Assembly (NCBI RefSeq): GCF_001418565.1
Contig: NZ_LIQQ01000027.1
Location: 25,543-89,542 of the forward strand
DNA: 64,000 nt
Direction: 5' to 3'
Source of the DNA: Streptomyces graminilatus
GTDB taxonomy: Bacteria; Actinomycetota; Actinomycetes; Streptomycetales; Streptomycetaceae
Shown here: one piece after another, positions 48,114 through 56,967 of the stretch
Numbering within the stretch: the stretch's first letter is position 1
Layout of the letters: every line of letters begins with the position of its first letter
Notes under the pieces: generated by a model
The model's database searches: none
The model's input: only the letters and a program-made list of their open reading frames with translations
Told to the model about the DNA's origin: nothing
Position numbers and translations under genes: made by a program

Positions 48114-48132
48114 TACCGAACGAGGTTCGGTA
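48114..48132. promoter_or_regulatory. Operator upstream of the GH43 gene
   Basis: TACCGAAC-GAG-GTTCGGTA, an eight-base perfect inverted repeat 57 bases upstream of the GH43 start. Suited to a dimeric sugar-responsive repressor (LacI, GntR or ROK type). No regulator gene is adjacent. Confidence 0.6.
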
Positions 48133-48239
48133 AATCGATCAGAAGGTAGGGGTCCGCCGTGTGCACGTCAATCATTCTGTCGTTATTGGGTGATTCTCAG
48201 GAAGCTCTGGTCCGCACAGCGGCTCATTCATCGGATGCC

Positions 48240-48405
48240 TCTCCGGCCCGAGCGCAAGATGTGCCGTGCGGAGCCTGGACGTCATCCACCTGGCAACGCT
48301 CTCCGTATCCGTTCCCGGCTCACCTTCTTCGTCACGTACGAGAAACGACCGGCCGACGCCGCTCAAGCAGCCGGACCGGCCGTCGAAACGCCCGCCTGGG
48401 ACATC
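48240..48405 (+). pseudogene. PIN-domain (VapC-like) C-terminal fragment, frameshifted
   Basis: RSLDVIHLATLSVS in one frame, then LTFFVTYEKRPADAAQAAGP and AVETPA in another, reproduces the end of a PIN toxin (RSLDAIHLATA...FVTYDxRLAxAA). The frame changes near 48,305. The first half is absent. Confidence 0.65.
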
Positions 48406-48410
48406 TCTTC

Positions 48411-48559
48411 CCGGCTGCCATGGGGAGAGACAGGTGGGTGTCGTCCACGCCGGCACGCATACCTGGGGGGGTGGGGGGATGGTCCGCTACTGGCCACAAG
48501 TGAGGCTGCCGGGACAGGGGTTGTTGAAATAGGCCACACTCCGCCACCCGTTTACCTCC
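48411..48559. repeat. 150-bp dispersed repeat, copy 1
   Basis: Nearly identical to 56,031-56,180 (blocks GTCGTCCACGCCGGCACGCA, GGCCACAAGTGAGGCT, GGGACAGGGGTTGTTGAAAT, CCACACTCCGCCACCC). No reading frame is convincing. Here it leads into the IS1380 remnant. Confidence 0.75.
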
Positions 48560-48886
48560 GCATCCGCACCGACTCCGCGGGCGGCACCCACGACTTCGTC
48601 GCCTGGCTCGCACGGCGGGGACGATGGCTGTCCTGCTCGGTCGGCATGGTGATCGCCGAGGCTATCCACCAGCATGCGCTGAAGGTTCCGGTATCGGCCT
48701 GGACGGCGGCCGTCGAGGCGGACGGCGAGATCCGACACCGCGACCGGACAGCTCGTGGCCACCGGCCGTCGGCGCATCCTCCGCCTGGCCCGGAACTGGC
48801 CCTGGTCCTGGCCCTGGCCCTGGCCCTGGACCGGTCACATCACCGCGGCCCTCGACCGGCTCGCCCAACTACCCGACCCTCGCTGA
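48553..48886 (+). pseudogene. IS1380-family transposase remnant
   Basis: LRIRTDSAGGTHDFVAWLAR, then RRGRWLSCSVGMVIAEAIHQ and VSAWTAAVEADGEIR are the central part of IS1380 transposases. After a deletion, TGRRRILRLARNWPW and ITAALDRLAQLPDPR are the C-terminus, in another frame. A six-base microsatellite sits at the end (next feature). Confidence 0.75.
48796..48830 (+). repeat. CTGGCC/CTGG microsatellite
   Basis: Six-base units of CTGGCC type repeated about six times, with one CCTGGT variation, inside the transposase remnant. It probably arose by slippage after inactivation. Confidence 0.7.
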
Positions 48887-49047
48887 CCAGCGGATTCCCC
48901 GTCCCTTCGACAGCACATCCACACCCGGAGCAGTGGAATCCGGCGCCATCCCGAGGCGACACTCGGGTCTTCGGCCTGCACGGCCTCAGCCCACGGCACA
49001 AAAACGGCCCACCGACCCCGTCGGCGGACCGTCACGAAACTTCGAGG

Positions 49048-49455
49048 TCAGAGCCCTGATTCGAGGACATCCTGAAGACGCTTGGTGCGCTCCTCGCCAT
49101 GATGGGTGTTGGACTCCGACATGTGGTCGAAGGTCAGCACGCCGTCGGCGAAGGAGATCCCCGACGGGCTGAAGAACGTACCGCTGTTCTTGATGACGAC
49201 CTTCGACACCCCCTCGCGGAGCGCGTCCTTACCCATGTCATCAACCCCGACCGCGCTCAACGCGTCCACCAGCGGCTGGAAGTACACCTGGGGGAAGTAT
49301 TCGGCGTAACTGTCGGCGTAATCGGCGACGGCCAGTTCCTGCCACTCCACCTCGATCGGCACCTCGAACCCTGCCGCCTCGTCGATCCGTGATTTCCACC
49401 CGGGGTAGTCGTCGTTCTTGAACCGCTCAACGCTGCGACGTTCCGCAAGCCCCAT
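49048..49455 (-). CDS. Unknown conserved-looking protein
   Basis: 135 residues. The ATG at 49,455 is chosen for the SD GGAGG six bases upstream. ERFKNDDYPGWKSRIDEAAG, FEVPIEVEWQELAVADYADS, YAEYFPQVYFQPLVDALSAV and FFSPSGISFADGVLTFDHMS suggest an intact soluble alpha/beta protein. No family name recognised. Confidence 0.55.
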   Translation of the reverse strand: MGLAERRSVERFKNDDYPGWKSRIDEAAGFEVPIEVEWQELAVADYADSYAEYFPQVYFQPLVDALSAVGVDDMGKDALREGVSKVVIKNSGTFFSPSGISFADGVLTFDHMSESNTHHGEERTKRLQDVLESGL

Positions 49456-49591
49456 CCGATCCTCCAGTTTATCGATCACGATCATGGTCATGCTCGTGGT
49501 GATCATTCCGGCCGCCGAGCCAGGAGGCATCAGTAGGTCTACGTAAATTCAGTACGGCCCAGGCCTCGCGTGATGGCGTGGCCGCGGTACG

Positions 49592-49640
49592 GTGCCCCAC
49601 CGGTGCCCCCACCGGTGCCCCCGACGGTGCCCCCGACGGA
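49592..49640. repeat. Short tandem repeat in divergent promoter
   Basis: CGGTGCCCC(C)A / CGGTGCCCCCGA units of 12 bases, four copies, between the divergent genes starting at 49,455 (-) and 49,720 (+). Confidence 0.6.
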
Positions 49641-49719
49641 GACCGGCGCCGAAGATAGGTAACCAATTTAGGTAGACCCACGGTTGTCCCGTACGGACGC
49701 GGCTCGGAAGCTCGTCCTC

Positions 49720-50469
49720 ATGACTCCACTCACCCCCGCGTCGCCCGAGGTCGCCGGCCTGGCCGCCCGCCATCGGCTGGGGGCGCTCCAATTCGTCTTC
49801 GCGCCGAAGCGCCTGCGCCGGACGGCGTTCGCCGCGCATGTCTTCAACTGCCTCATGCTCTTGATGTTCTTCCTGGTCCCCGGGCTGCTGTACTACTGGT
49901 TCGCCATGCGCCGCTTCCCCGACTTCAACCCCGGGCGAGCGGCCCTGCGGCTGCACCTGTTCGAAGAGGGACTGGTCGTGCACCCTCAGTCGGGTGGCGA
50001 GCCGGTCGCCCTGCGCTGGGACTCCCTGCGCCTCCAGCAGGAGATCACCCAGCTGGTCGTCAACGGCGTCTCCGCGCCGGCCAAATACGTCTACTCGGCG
50101 AGCGCCTCCGGCTACGGGACGGTGCGGATCACGGACTTCTACGAGAATCCCGAGGTCTGGGGTCCCCGCATGCAGGACGCGGTGACGCGCGCGCAGGAAC
50201 CGGCTGTGTCGGAGGCGCTTCGCGAGGGCGGCACGGTCCCGTTCGGAGTTCTCTCGCTCTCCCGTACGGCCGTCTCCGCCCGCGGCCAGGGCAGCCTGCC
50301 CTGGGCGAAGGTCCGGGAGGTCTGGACCGGAGGCGGCCTGGTCCGCGTCATGACCACCGACTCCTCGGGCAGCCCCGCCCGGTGGTCCAACCACCTTGCC
50401 AAGGACATCACGAACCTGAGTCTGTTCCTGGCGGTCGCCCGCAGCCTGCACGAGCGGTCCGCCGCCTGA
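49720..50469 (+). CDS. DUF6585-like membrane protein
   Basis: 249 residues from ATG 49,720. A hydrophobic segment near residues 45-65 (FNCLMLLMFFLVPGLLYYWF) is followed by a PH-like beta-rich cytoplasmic region (RLHLFEEGLVVHPQSGGEPV; RWDSLRLQQEITQLVVNG; GQGSLPWAKVREVWTGGGLV), the pattern of DUF6585 proteins in actinobacteria. Role unknown. Confidence 0.65.
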   Translation: MTPLTPASPEVAGLAARHRLGALQFVFAPKRLRRTAFAAHVFNCLMLLMFFLVPGLLYYWFAMRRFPDFNPGRAALRLHLFEEGLVVHPQSGGEPVALRWDSLRLQQEITQLVVNGVSAPAKYVYSASASGYGTVRITDFYENPEVWGPRMQDAVTRAQEPAVSEALREGGTVPFGVLSLSRTAVSARGQGSLPWAKVREVWTGGGLVRVMTTDSSGSPARWSNHLAKDITNLSLFLAVARSLHERSAA

Positions 50470-50527
50470 CGCACCGGCCACTGGCGGCGGCCCGCGCGCG
50501 GGACAGCGATGACGAGAGAGAACAGCG

Positions 50528-51235
50528 ATGACAGGAGATGACGTGAGGTTGCCTCGAAGGCGGCGAACTGCCCAGGGTGTACTGGGACTTACGGGCAAGG
50601 GCAGGCGCGCGGCCGGGTGGGGTACGGGCGCGCTGCTCGTCCTCGGCTCACTGGCCGGGTGCGGCGGTGGGGACGGGAAGGCATCGGCCCATGCCGCGGC
50701 GACGTCGGCGGCTGTTGCCGGGCCGACGAACGGGCCGGGCGACTACCGTCCGCCCACGGACCTCTGCCCGAAGGTCGACTTCGGCCCGCTGACCGCCGCC
50801 GTCGCGCCGAAGGCCGGTCCGGCGAAGGGGCAGCGGACCGGCTCCGATCCGGCGGTCTCCAGCGGCGCCGCCTGTCTCCAGGGCTTCAGGACGGCCGGCC
50901 CGAAGGCGGACGGCCGTTCGACCGTCTACTGCTCCGCGTGGAAGGACGTCGCCACCGCGGTCAAGGTGTACAAGTACCGGCTGTCTTCGGCACCGAAGGA
51001 GGCCCGAGGTCCGGTGGTGCGGGAACCCGGCCTCGGGCAGGGGGCGTTCCGCTACGAGAACGTCAAGGAGGCCGCCCCGTTCGTCAACGACCTCCGGCTA
51101 CTGGTCCGGGACAGCAACCTCGAGTGCGAGGTCCAGGTGCAGAGCCTGAAACCCCTGACCGATCAACATGTCGACGCGGCCTTGCCCGCGATGGCCGAGA
51201 CCGTCAGGACGCTGCTGCCCAAGCTCCGTTCCTGA
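50528..51235 (+). CDS. Lipoprotein of unknown function
   Basis: 235 residues. Basic N-terminus, hydrophobic stretch and lipobox LAGC (WGTGALLVLGSLAGCGGGDG) at about residues 31-50, so it is exported and lipid-anchored at the Cys. The mature part has three more Cys (SGAACLQGF, VYCSAWKD, NLECEVQV) and a helical/strand mix typical of actinobacterial DUF3558-like lipoproteins. Probably transcribed with the preceding membrane protein gene. Confidence 0.65.
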   Translation: MTGDDVRLPRRRRTAQGVLGLTGKGRRAAGWGTGALLVLGSLAGCGGGDGKASAHAAATSAAVAGPTNGPGDYRPPTDLCPKVDFGPLTAAVAPKAGPAKGQRTGSDPAVSSGAACLQGFRTAGPKADGRSTVYCSAWKDVATAVKVYKYRLSSAPKEARGPVVREPGLGQGAFRYENVKEAAPFVNDLRLLVRDSNLECEVQVQSLKPLTDQHVDAALPAMAETVRTLLPKLRS

Positions 51236-51296
51236 CCTACGGCACCGCTGCTGGCCGACCGCCGGACCGACCGTCGGGCCGACCGTCGGGCCGGGG

Positions 51297-54254
51297 TCAG
51301 ACCGTCGGCCCCTGGACCGTTCGCCCCAGGGCGCGAGGCAGTGCCACCCGAGAGGAGATGTCGAGCTTGCGGTAGATACGGCCGAGGTGGGCTTCGACCG
51401 TCCTGGTACTGACGAAGAGCTGCTCCGCGATCTCCTTGGCGCGGTTTCCCCCCGCCGCCAGCTCCGCGATCTCCAGCTCCCTCTTGGTGAGAAGGGCCAC
51501 CGTCGCCGGGGCGCCGGCGTCCCGCGCCGTCACGGCCGCCGCGCTCAGGGCCCGGCGGGACGCCGGCAGCAGGGTCCTGGCCCTTGCCGCCTCCTCACGG
51601 ATCCGCTGTGCGCCACAGGCCCGGGCGGCCTTTCCCGCCGCATCGAGCCACTCCAGCGCCTGCGGGGTGCCATGGGCCGCGTGCGCCGAAGGTGCCCCGG
51701 CCAGCAGGGTCCGGGCGTGTTCCAGCGGCAGACCCGCGCGGCGGAACGACTCCGCGGTCTCATGGAACAACTCTGCCGCGAGGCGGTGTTCGCCTTCGGC
51801 TGCGTGGATCGCGGCCCGGACCCTGCGCACATGGTGCTCTTGCAGCGGCAGCCCCAGCTGTTCGGCGGCGGCCTCCCCCGTTCCGGCCCAGCCGCGTGCG
51901 GCGTCGACGTCACCGCACCGCAGTGCCGCAGTGGAGGCGAGGGCCAGCAGCGAGGGCTGCCAGGCCCGCGGCAGCAGCCGCAGCTGTGGGCCACCCTCCT
52001 CGACGAGGGTGCGCAGACAGCCTGCCGGGTCTCCGCCGATGAACTGGGCGTGGGCGTGCAGGCCGACCGCTACGGCCGCGCGCCAGCCACGCTTGCGCAG
52101 GGCGAGGGAGAGGCCTTGCCCGGCGAGTTCGAGCAGTCTGTCGGTGTCCCGCCGTGGCCGGGTCCACAGCAGCCCCGTCGCCCGCAGGATCATGGCGACC
52201 CCGGCGGCCTCGTCGGCCCCGGTCGTCCGGGCGAGCAGCTCGGCCTCGCCGGCCCGGCGGCAGAGCGACTCCAGACGTCCCGTCATCTCGTCCAGATGGC
52301 ACAGGGCCACGAGTTGGTTGATCCGGCTGAGCCTGCGGGTGGCACCCGTGGTGGCCTGCAGTCCTCGTTCCAGATGTCGGTAGGCGTCGTGCAGCCGCTC
52401 CTGGAACAGCTCCGCGCAGCCGAGCATCGCCAGGACGTCGGGCATGGTGACGGCCGCGGTGTCCGGCAGCGCGTCCACGATCCGCGCGCACTCGGTGACC
52501 TCGGCGACGGCCTCGGGCAGCAGCCCGAGCTGGGTGTCGCCGAGGGCGCCCAGGGCACGCAGGTACGGCACCGCCGGGCCGGGGGCGGCTTCGGCAGCCC
52601 GCGCCGCCTCGCGGACCACGTCACGTGCCTCGCCGTAGGTGCCCCGGAACAGCTGCACCCTCCCGTACGCGGTGATGACTTCGGCCGCCGACGCCGGCAG
52701 CGGAACGGGCAGAGGGCGGGGTACGAGGTCGAGTGCCGTCCGGACCACCGCCTCGGCCTCCTGGTGACGGCCCAGCAACCGCTCCAGCTCGCCGCAGACG
52801 GCGTAGGCGCTCAGCCTCAGGTCCTCGGAGAGATCCCGCTGATGCCGCAGGAGATCGTGCACCAGCGAGCGGGCCTCCCGCAGGCGGCCCACGGCGCTGA
52901 GAGCCCGGCAGCAGTCGAGCACCAGAGCTACGCGGGGAGCGCCGATCGCGTCCCCCGCGGGCAGGTGGTCCAGCGCCAGGCGCAGCCAACGGGCGGCGAC
53001 GGCCGGTGACTTGACCATCGCCTCCGCCGCACCCTCGACGAGCACCTGCCGGGCCTCCGCACTGCCGGCGCCCACCAGGTGCTCGGCCTGGCGGGCGCGT
53101 CGGTGCGCCGATGCTCCTCGCGCGGTGAGCAGATCCAGGGCCCGTCTGTGGGCGTTGACGCGCAGCGTCGGCGAAGCGTGTTCCAGGGCGACGTGGCCGA
53201 GCACCGGGTACCGGAAGACGTAGCCGCCGCCCGAGGGCAGCGGTCGTATCAGGTCCGCTTCGACGAGTTCGGTGAAGGCTCCGAGGGTCTGTTGCAGGCC
53301 GAGATCGGACAGCTCGGCGACGTCGTCCGGCAGGAAGGGATCGCCGAGAACCGCGGCGATCTCGGCCGAGATCGCCGCGTCGGCGGTGAGGGAGTCCAGA
53401 TCGCTGACGACGGGGACGGCCTCCCGGAGCATGCCGTCCCCGTCCGGACCGGCACACAGCGGCCACTCGTCCGGGTCCCACCGCGCCGCGACCAGGATGC
53501 GCAGTATCCGCGGGTTGCCGCCGCAGGCGCCGTGCAACTGCTCGGCGTAGGTGTCGTCGATCAGGGGTGCCGGGGAGGCGCGCCACTCGGTGTACGCGTG
53601 GTCGGGCGCCGGGTGGGAGCAGGCGCGTCGGGAGGGGACGTCCGTGGGAGATCCCTCGTGGCCGAGGAAGGCGGATATCGCCCGGAGGTCCAGGGAGGGC
53701 GGGGCCAGACGGATGACCGAGCCGGTCTCGACTCCGCGTTCGAGGGCTTCTCTCAATGCCGGGTCGGACTGCCGCGGGCGGTGTGCCAGCGCCAGGATGA
53801 ACGGGCCGGGCGGGGGCGTCCGCACCAGCTGCGCGATCAGTGTCGCGGACTGCTCGTCGCACAGATGTACGTTGTCGAGAACAAGCACGCCGCCGCGCCC
53901 CGCCGCCCAGCGCCCCAGCATGCTCCGCGCCTCGGCGTCCGTCCCGGCGCCGAGCCCCCGGACGATCGGGGAGTCCCGCGGCTCCAGGGCGTCCAGCACC
54001 TCTGCGACGAGCCCGCCGGGTTGTGCCGTACCGCGCGCGGCGTGGGCCCGCGCCACCAGTGCTCCCGCGCCGGCGGCCCGCTCGGCGAGCAGGCCGAGCA
54101 GGGCGGTCTTGCCGATACCCGGCTCACCGGTGATCTCCAGGACCGCTCCCCGGCCCTCGGTCAGATCCCGTACAGCCGCGGAAAGAGACTCGATCTGCGG
54201 GTGTCTGCCGACGAGAACGGCACCGTTCTCGTCGGCCGGTTCCTTGGGGGGCAA
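51297..54254 (-). CDS. LAL-type LuxR regulator
   Basis: 985 residues from the TTG at 54,254 (GGGAGAGG upstream), a normal size for the family. N-terminal AAA ATPase: Walker A GEPGIGKTALL near residue 42, Walker B GGVLVLDNVHLCDEQ near 130. A long helical sensor region with TPR-like pattern follows, and a C-terminal LuxR HTH (LTKRELEIAELAAGGNRAKE, IAEQLFVSTRTVEAHLGRIY). Such activators commonly control secondary metabolism or sugar use. It ends 60 bases after the lipoprotein gene (convergent). No biosynthetic cluster is visible nearby. Confidence 0.92.
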   Translation of the reverse strand: MPPKEPADENGAVLVGRHPQIESLSAAVRDLTEGRGAVLEITGEPGIGKTALLGLLAERAAGAGALVARAHAARGTAQPGGLVAEVLDALEPRDSPIVRGLGAGTDAEARSMLGRWAAGRGGVLVLDNVHLCDEQSATLIAQLVRTPPPGPFILALAHRPRQSDPALREALERGVETGSVIRLAPPSLDLRAISAFLGHEGSPTDVPSRRACSHPAPDHAYTEWRASPAPLIDDTYAEQLHGACGGNPRILRILVAARWDPDEWPLCAGPDGDGMLREAVPVVSDLDSLTADAAISAEIAAVLGDPFLPDDVAELSDLGLQQTLGAFTELVEADLIRPLPSGGGYVFRYPVLGHVALEHASPTLRVNAHRRALDLLTARGASAHRRARQAEHLVGAGSAEARQVLVEGAAEAMVKSPAVAARWLRLALDHLPAGDAIGAPRVALVLDCCRALSAVGRLREARSLVHDLLRHQRDLSEDLRLSAYAVCGELERLLGRHQEAEAVVRTALDLVPRPLPVPLPASAAEVITAYGRVQLFRGTYGEARDVVREAARAAEAAPGPAVPYLRALGALGDTQLGLLPEAVAEVTECARIVDALPDTAAVTMPDVLAMLGCAELFQERLHDAYRHLERGLQATTGATRRLSRINQLVALCHLDEMTGRLESLCRRAGEAELLARTTGADEAAGVAMILRATGLLWTRPRRDTDRLLELAGQGLSLALRKRGWRAAVAVGLHAHAQFIGGDPAGCLRTLVEEGGPQLRLLPRAWQPSLLALASTAALRCGDVDAARGWAGTGEAAAEQLGLPLQEHHVRRVRAAIHAAEGEHRLAAELFHETAESFRRAGLPLEHARTLLAGAPSAHAAHGTPQALEWLDAAGKAARACGAQRIREEAARARTLLPASRRALSAAAVTARDAGAPATVALLTKRELEIAELAAGGNRAKEIAEQLFVSTRTVEAHLGRIYRKLDISSRVALPRALGRTVQGPTV

Positions 54255-54562
54255 GTGATCCTCTCCCTTCCCTTGGATGTGCGCACGAGCCAGGACGCCC
54301 TTTGTCGTCGATTCGGATATTAGGCCATGACGTAGGACGACTTGTGGCTTGAACGGTGACCCGAGGCCGAGGGAGAGCGGAGGGGCTGAACCGGCCTTGG
54401 GGCTTGATCCGCTTTGGCGGACATTCGGGATCAGGGGTCGTCTGTGGGCTTCGTCCTCACGCGCCGTCCACTCGACCGGTTCGACTCCAGGGTGGCTCCG
54501 AGGGTCTACGGCGTCCCGGCAGGCCGCTCGCCCGTGACGTCGCCAGTCGGCCCGACGGCGAT

Positions 54563-54773
54563 CAGGAGCCCCGTGTTCGCAGAAGCCCTCATCCACCACC
54601 TGCGGGCGGCAAAGCGCGTCGGACGACGTCGCGGATGTTGTGCTCGGTCAGGTCGGACACGTGCCGGGCGATGGTGCCGTAGTCCGCGTCGTCGATGTCG
54701 ATCTGGGTCACGGACATGCCATACCTCCCGTGCAATGTTGGTGATGTACATGGAGGAATACGTCACCAACATT
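54563..54773 (-). pseudogene. vapBC deletion scar, 42-codon chimera
   Basis: An open frame at 54,589-54,717 reads MSVTQIDIDD (start of VapB) joined directly to ADYGTIARHVSDLTEHNIRD (end of VapC), then RRALPPAGGG. It retains the full operator (54,734-54,773). The join lies at a GCGTCGTC / GCATCGTC microhomology shared by both genes in the intact copy (42,691-43,319), so a single internal deletion explains it. No active toxin or antitoxin is left. Confidence 0.8.
54734..54773. promoter_or_regulatory. Second copy of the vapBC operator
   Basis: AATGTTGGTGA - 18 bases - TCACCAACATT, with the spacer nearly identical to that at 43,345-43,384 (three differences). VapB made from the intact locus could still bind here. 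Confidence 0.75.
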
Positions 54774-54844
54774 CACAGGTTCGTCTGCCGGCTCGGAATC
54801 GCCTCAAGCAGGCCGGGGATCCCTGAGGTGATACTGGCTGGTCG

Positions 54845-55993
54845 TTACGCCGGGTCGATGCGGGAGACGCTGCCGCGCAGGTCGAGCACGTACAGCTCGC
54901 CATTGCCTCCCTGTACGAACGAGACGACCTGGCCGCCGTTGACTCCGAGGTTGCTCACGCCGGTCACCTTGCCGTTCTCCATCCGGAGAGCGCGGACGGT
55001 GCCGTCGCAGTAGTCGCTGAAGACGTACTGGCCCTTGAGGTCCGGGATCGCCTTGCCTCGGTAGACGTATCCGCCGGTCACCGAGCAGCCGGGCCCACTG
55101 CGGTCGTACTCGTGGATCGGTGGTACGTGGTTCGCGGGCGCCGTGCCGCCCCGGAAGGGATGGTTGCCCTCCATCTGGGACCAGCCGTAGTTCTCGCCAC
55201 CCTTGCTGGTTGCCGGCGCCCAGTCGATCTCCTCCCAGGCGCTCTGGCCGACGTCTCCGATCAGCAGGTCGCCCGTGCCCGCGTCGAAGGAGAACCGCCA
55301 CGGATTGCGCAACCCGTACGCCCAGATCTCGTCCTTCGCGTTCGGGTCGCCCACAAACGGGTTGCCCGGCGGGATCGCGTACGGCTTGCCGCCGCTCGGG
55401 TCGATCCGCAGCAGCTTGCCGAGCAGTGTGCCGAGGTTCTGCCCGTTGGCGTGAGGGTCGCCGGCCGAGCCGCCGTCGCCGAGCGCGATGTAGAGGTAGC
55501 CGTCGGGGCCGAACGCGATGTCGCCGCCGTTGTGGTTCGCGTAGGGCTGTGTCTGGGTGAGGACGGTACGCCGGGTCTGCGGCTGGATCTTGCCGTCCCG
55601 CACCGCGAACTCGTCCACGGTGCTGGTGCCTTGGAGGTTCGTGAACGAGATGTAGAAGTGCGCGAACTCGTTGTCGAACGTGATGCCCAGCAGGCCGCGT
55701 TCGCCGTTGGTGGTGGTCTCGCCGGATATGTCGATGACGGGGTCGCCGAGCCCCTCATCGTCCAAGACCCTTACCTTGCCCGCGCGTTCGGCTATCCAGA
55801 CCGTGCCACCGGGACCGGCGGCGCCGGCGGTTGGATTCCGGGCCGTTGCCACTTTCTTGAGCACGACCTTCGCTGCCTGACGTGGGGTGCCGGGCTCGTC
55901 GGCGGACGCCGTGGTCAGAGTGAGGGAAGCAGTGAGGGAAACGACGAGGCAGAGGGTGCCGATGACCGCCGAGCTTCTGGTGCGAACTTTCAC
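54845..55993 (-). CDS. Secreted PQQ-type sugar dehydrogenase
   Basis: 382 residues from GTG 55,993 with TAGGAGGATCAC upstream. A Sec signal peptide (SSAVIGTLCLVVSLTASLTL, cleavage after ASA near residue 30) precedes a glucose/sorbosone-dehydrogenase beta-propeller: GTVWIAERAGKVRVLDDEGL, GERGLLGITFDNEFAHFYIS, ANHNGGDIAFGPDGYLYIAL, GDGGSAGDPHANGQNLGTLL, DEIWAYGLRNPWRFSFD, YVFSDYCDGTVRAL. Blocks of this order bind PQQ and calcium. Extracellular oxidation of aldoses is the likely activity. Confidence 0.9.
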   Translation of the reverse strand: MKVRTRSSAVIGTLCLVVSLTASLTLTTASADEPGTPRQAAKVVLKKVATARNPTAGAAGPGGTVWIAERAGKVRVLDDEGLGDPVIDISGETTTNGERGLLGITFDNEFAHFYISFTNLQGTSTVDEFAVRDGKIQPQTRRTVLTQTQPYANHNGGDIAFGPDGYLYIALGDGGSAGDPHANGQNLGTLLGKLLRIDPSGGKPYAIPPGNPFVGDPNAKDEIWAYGLRNPWRFSFDAGTGDLLIGDVGQSAWEEIDWAPATSKGGENYGWSQMEGNHPFRGGTAPANHVPPIHEYDRSGPGCSVTGGYVYRGKAIPDLKGQYVFSDYCDGTVRALRMENGKVTGVSNLGVNGGQVVSFVQGGNGELYVLDLRGSVSRIDPA

Positions 55994-56030
55994 CGTGATC
56001 CTCCTAGAGGCGGCGAACGGGGGAGAGCAC

Positions 56031-56180
56031 CCGGCTGCCATGGGCAGAGACAGGCGGGTGTCGTCCACGCCGGCACGCATACCTGGGGGGTGGGGGGATG
56101 GTGTGCTACAGGCCACAAGTGAGGCTACCGGGACAGGGGTTGTTGAAATAGACCACACTCCGCCACCCAATTACCTCCGC
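56031..56180. repeat. 150-bp dispersed repeat, copy 2
   Basis: See 48,411-48,559. Here it lies 38 bases upstream of the sugar dehydrogenase start, so it may include that gene's promoter. Confidence 0.75.
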
Positions 56181-56600
56181 TCCGCTTCCCGTCGGGGCCT
56201 GAGCCTCCCCGTTCCCCGGCGCACGGATGCTCAACGGTGACGGTGACGGTGCCAGGGCCGGGCGGGCAGTTCCGAGGGAGGCGCGAAAGTCGCCAGGTGT
56301 CGGAACCCGAGGTCAGCGGCCCAACTCCCCCGCCTCTCTCCTGAGCGGTGGTTGGCGGCAGCAAGCGTCGGCACTCCGTGCCCATGCTTGCCGGAGATGA
56401 CTACTTGATCCGCTGGACAGCGCGCGAGGTCTTGGCCCGGCCGAGTCCCGTGCCGGCCACAGCAGGGCTCTACGGGTGGCTGTTCTTGACCTTGCACGTA
56501 TGGATGCGCTGGACTCGCCTCGACCTTTCGTTGGGTGCAGCATGATCGCAACGCGCCACCGGGCCCGAATCAGGCGAAACCGTGGTCGCCAAAGGCGATA
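56181..56600. other. Spacer, no gene seen
   Basis: About 420 bp without a credible gene. It contains a GGTGAC triplet (ACGGTGACGGTGACGGTGCC near 56,235). No terminator or promoter is evident. Confidence 0.35.
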
Positions 56601-56640
56601 CACGCCAAGGACCTCATCCGCGCACACAAGGGAGAGTCAA

Positions 56641-56946
56641 GTGTCATTGCCAGTGGGCAGCCGTTGGACCATCAAACGAAGCTCCGTAGGGACCGAGACC
56701 ATCGAGATCATCGATAGTCAAGGCGAGACCTTCACCGCGAAATATGTCAGCACCACAGACCCGAGCAAGTTCTCGGGTGAAGTAGGCAGTCGGCAACATG
56801 AGGTCATCACCCTCAAGCAGCACAACGCGGGGCCCAAGTATGTCGCTTTCCACAGCGGACTGCGAGAGGCGTCGAATGGTACCTACACGGGAAGTTGGTA
56901 CGACGTAGCGGGCAACAAGGGAGACTTCAGCCTGGTCAAGCAGTAG
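56641..56946 (+). CDS. Small unknown protein
   Basis: 101 residues from GTG 56,641 with GGGAGAG upstream. Strand-rich (VGSRWTIKRSSVGTETIEII; GTYTGSWYDVAGNKGDFSLV). The pattern, with a conserved-looking GxYxGxWYD near the end, is of a small beta-barrel. It ends inside a 40-bp perfect palindrome. Confidence 0.5.
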   Translation: MSLPVGSRWTIKRSSVGTETIEIIDSQGETFTAKYVSTTDPSKFSGEVGSRQHEVITLKQHNAGPKYVAFHSGLREASNGTYTGSWYDVAGNKGDFSLVKQ

Positions 56947-56967
56947 GCCTACTGCTTGACCAGGCTG
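56928..56967. terminator. 40-bp perfect palindrome over the stop codon
   Basis: CAGCCTGGTCAAGCAGTAGG and its exact complement CCTACTGCTTGACCAGGCTG, centred at 56,947/56,948 with no spacer. The last five codons and the TAG stop form one arm. A 20-bp stem is an effective transcription or RNA-decay barrier, but without a T-run. It could also be a protein-binding site. Confidence 0.7.

Noticed and set aside
51168..53009. 613-codon plus-strand frame antisense to the LAL regulator
   Set aside because: Gln/Arg/Gly-rich shadow. The minus strand encodes ATPase and LuxR motifs in order.
51297..56170. LAL regulator as pathway regulator of a secondary-metabolite cluster
   Set aside because: No PKS, NRPS, terpene or RiPP genes are in the window; neighbours are a lipoprotein and a sugar dehydrogenase.
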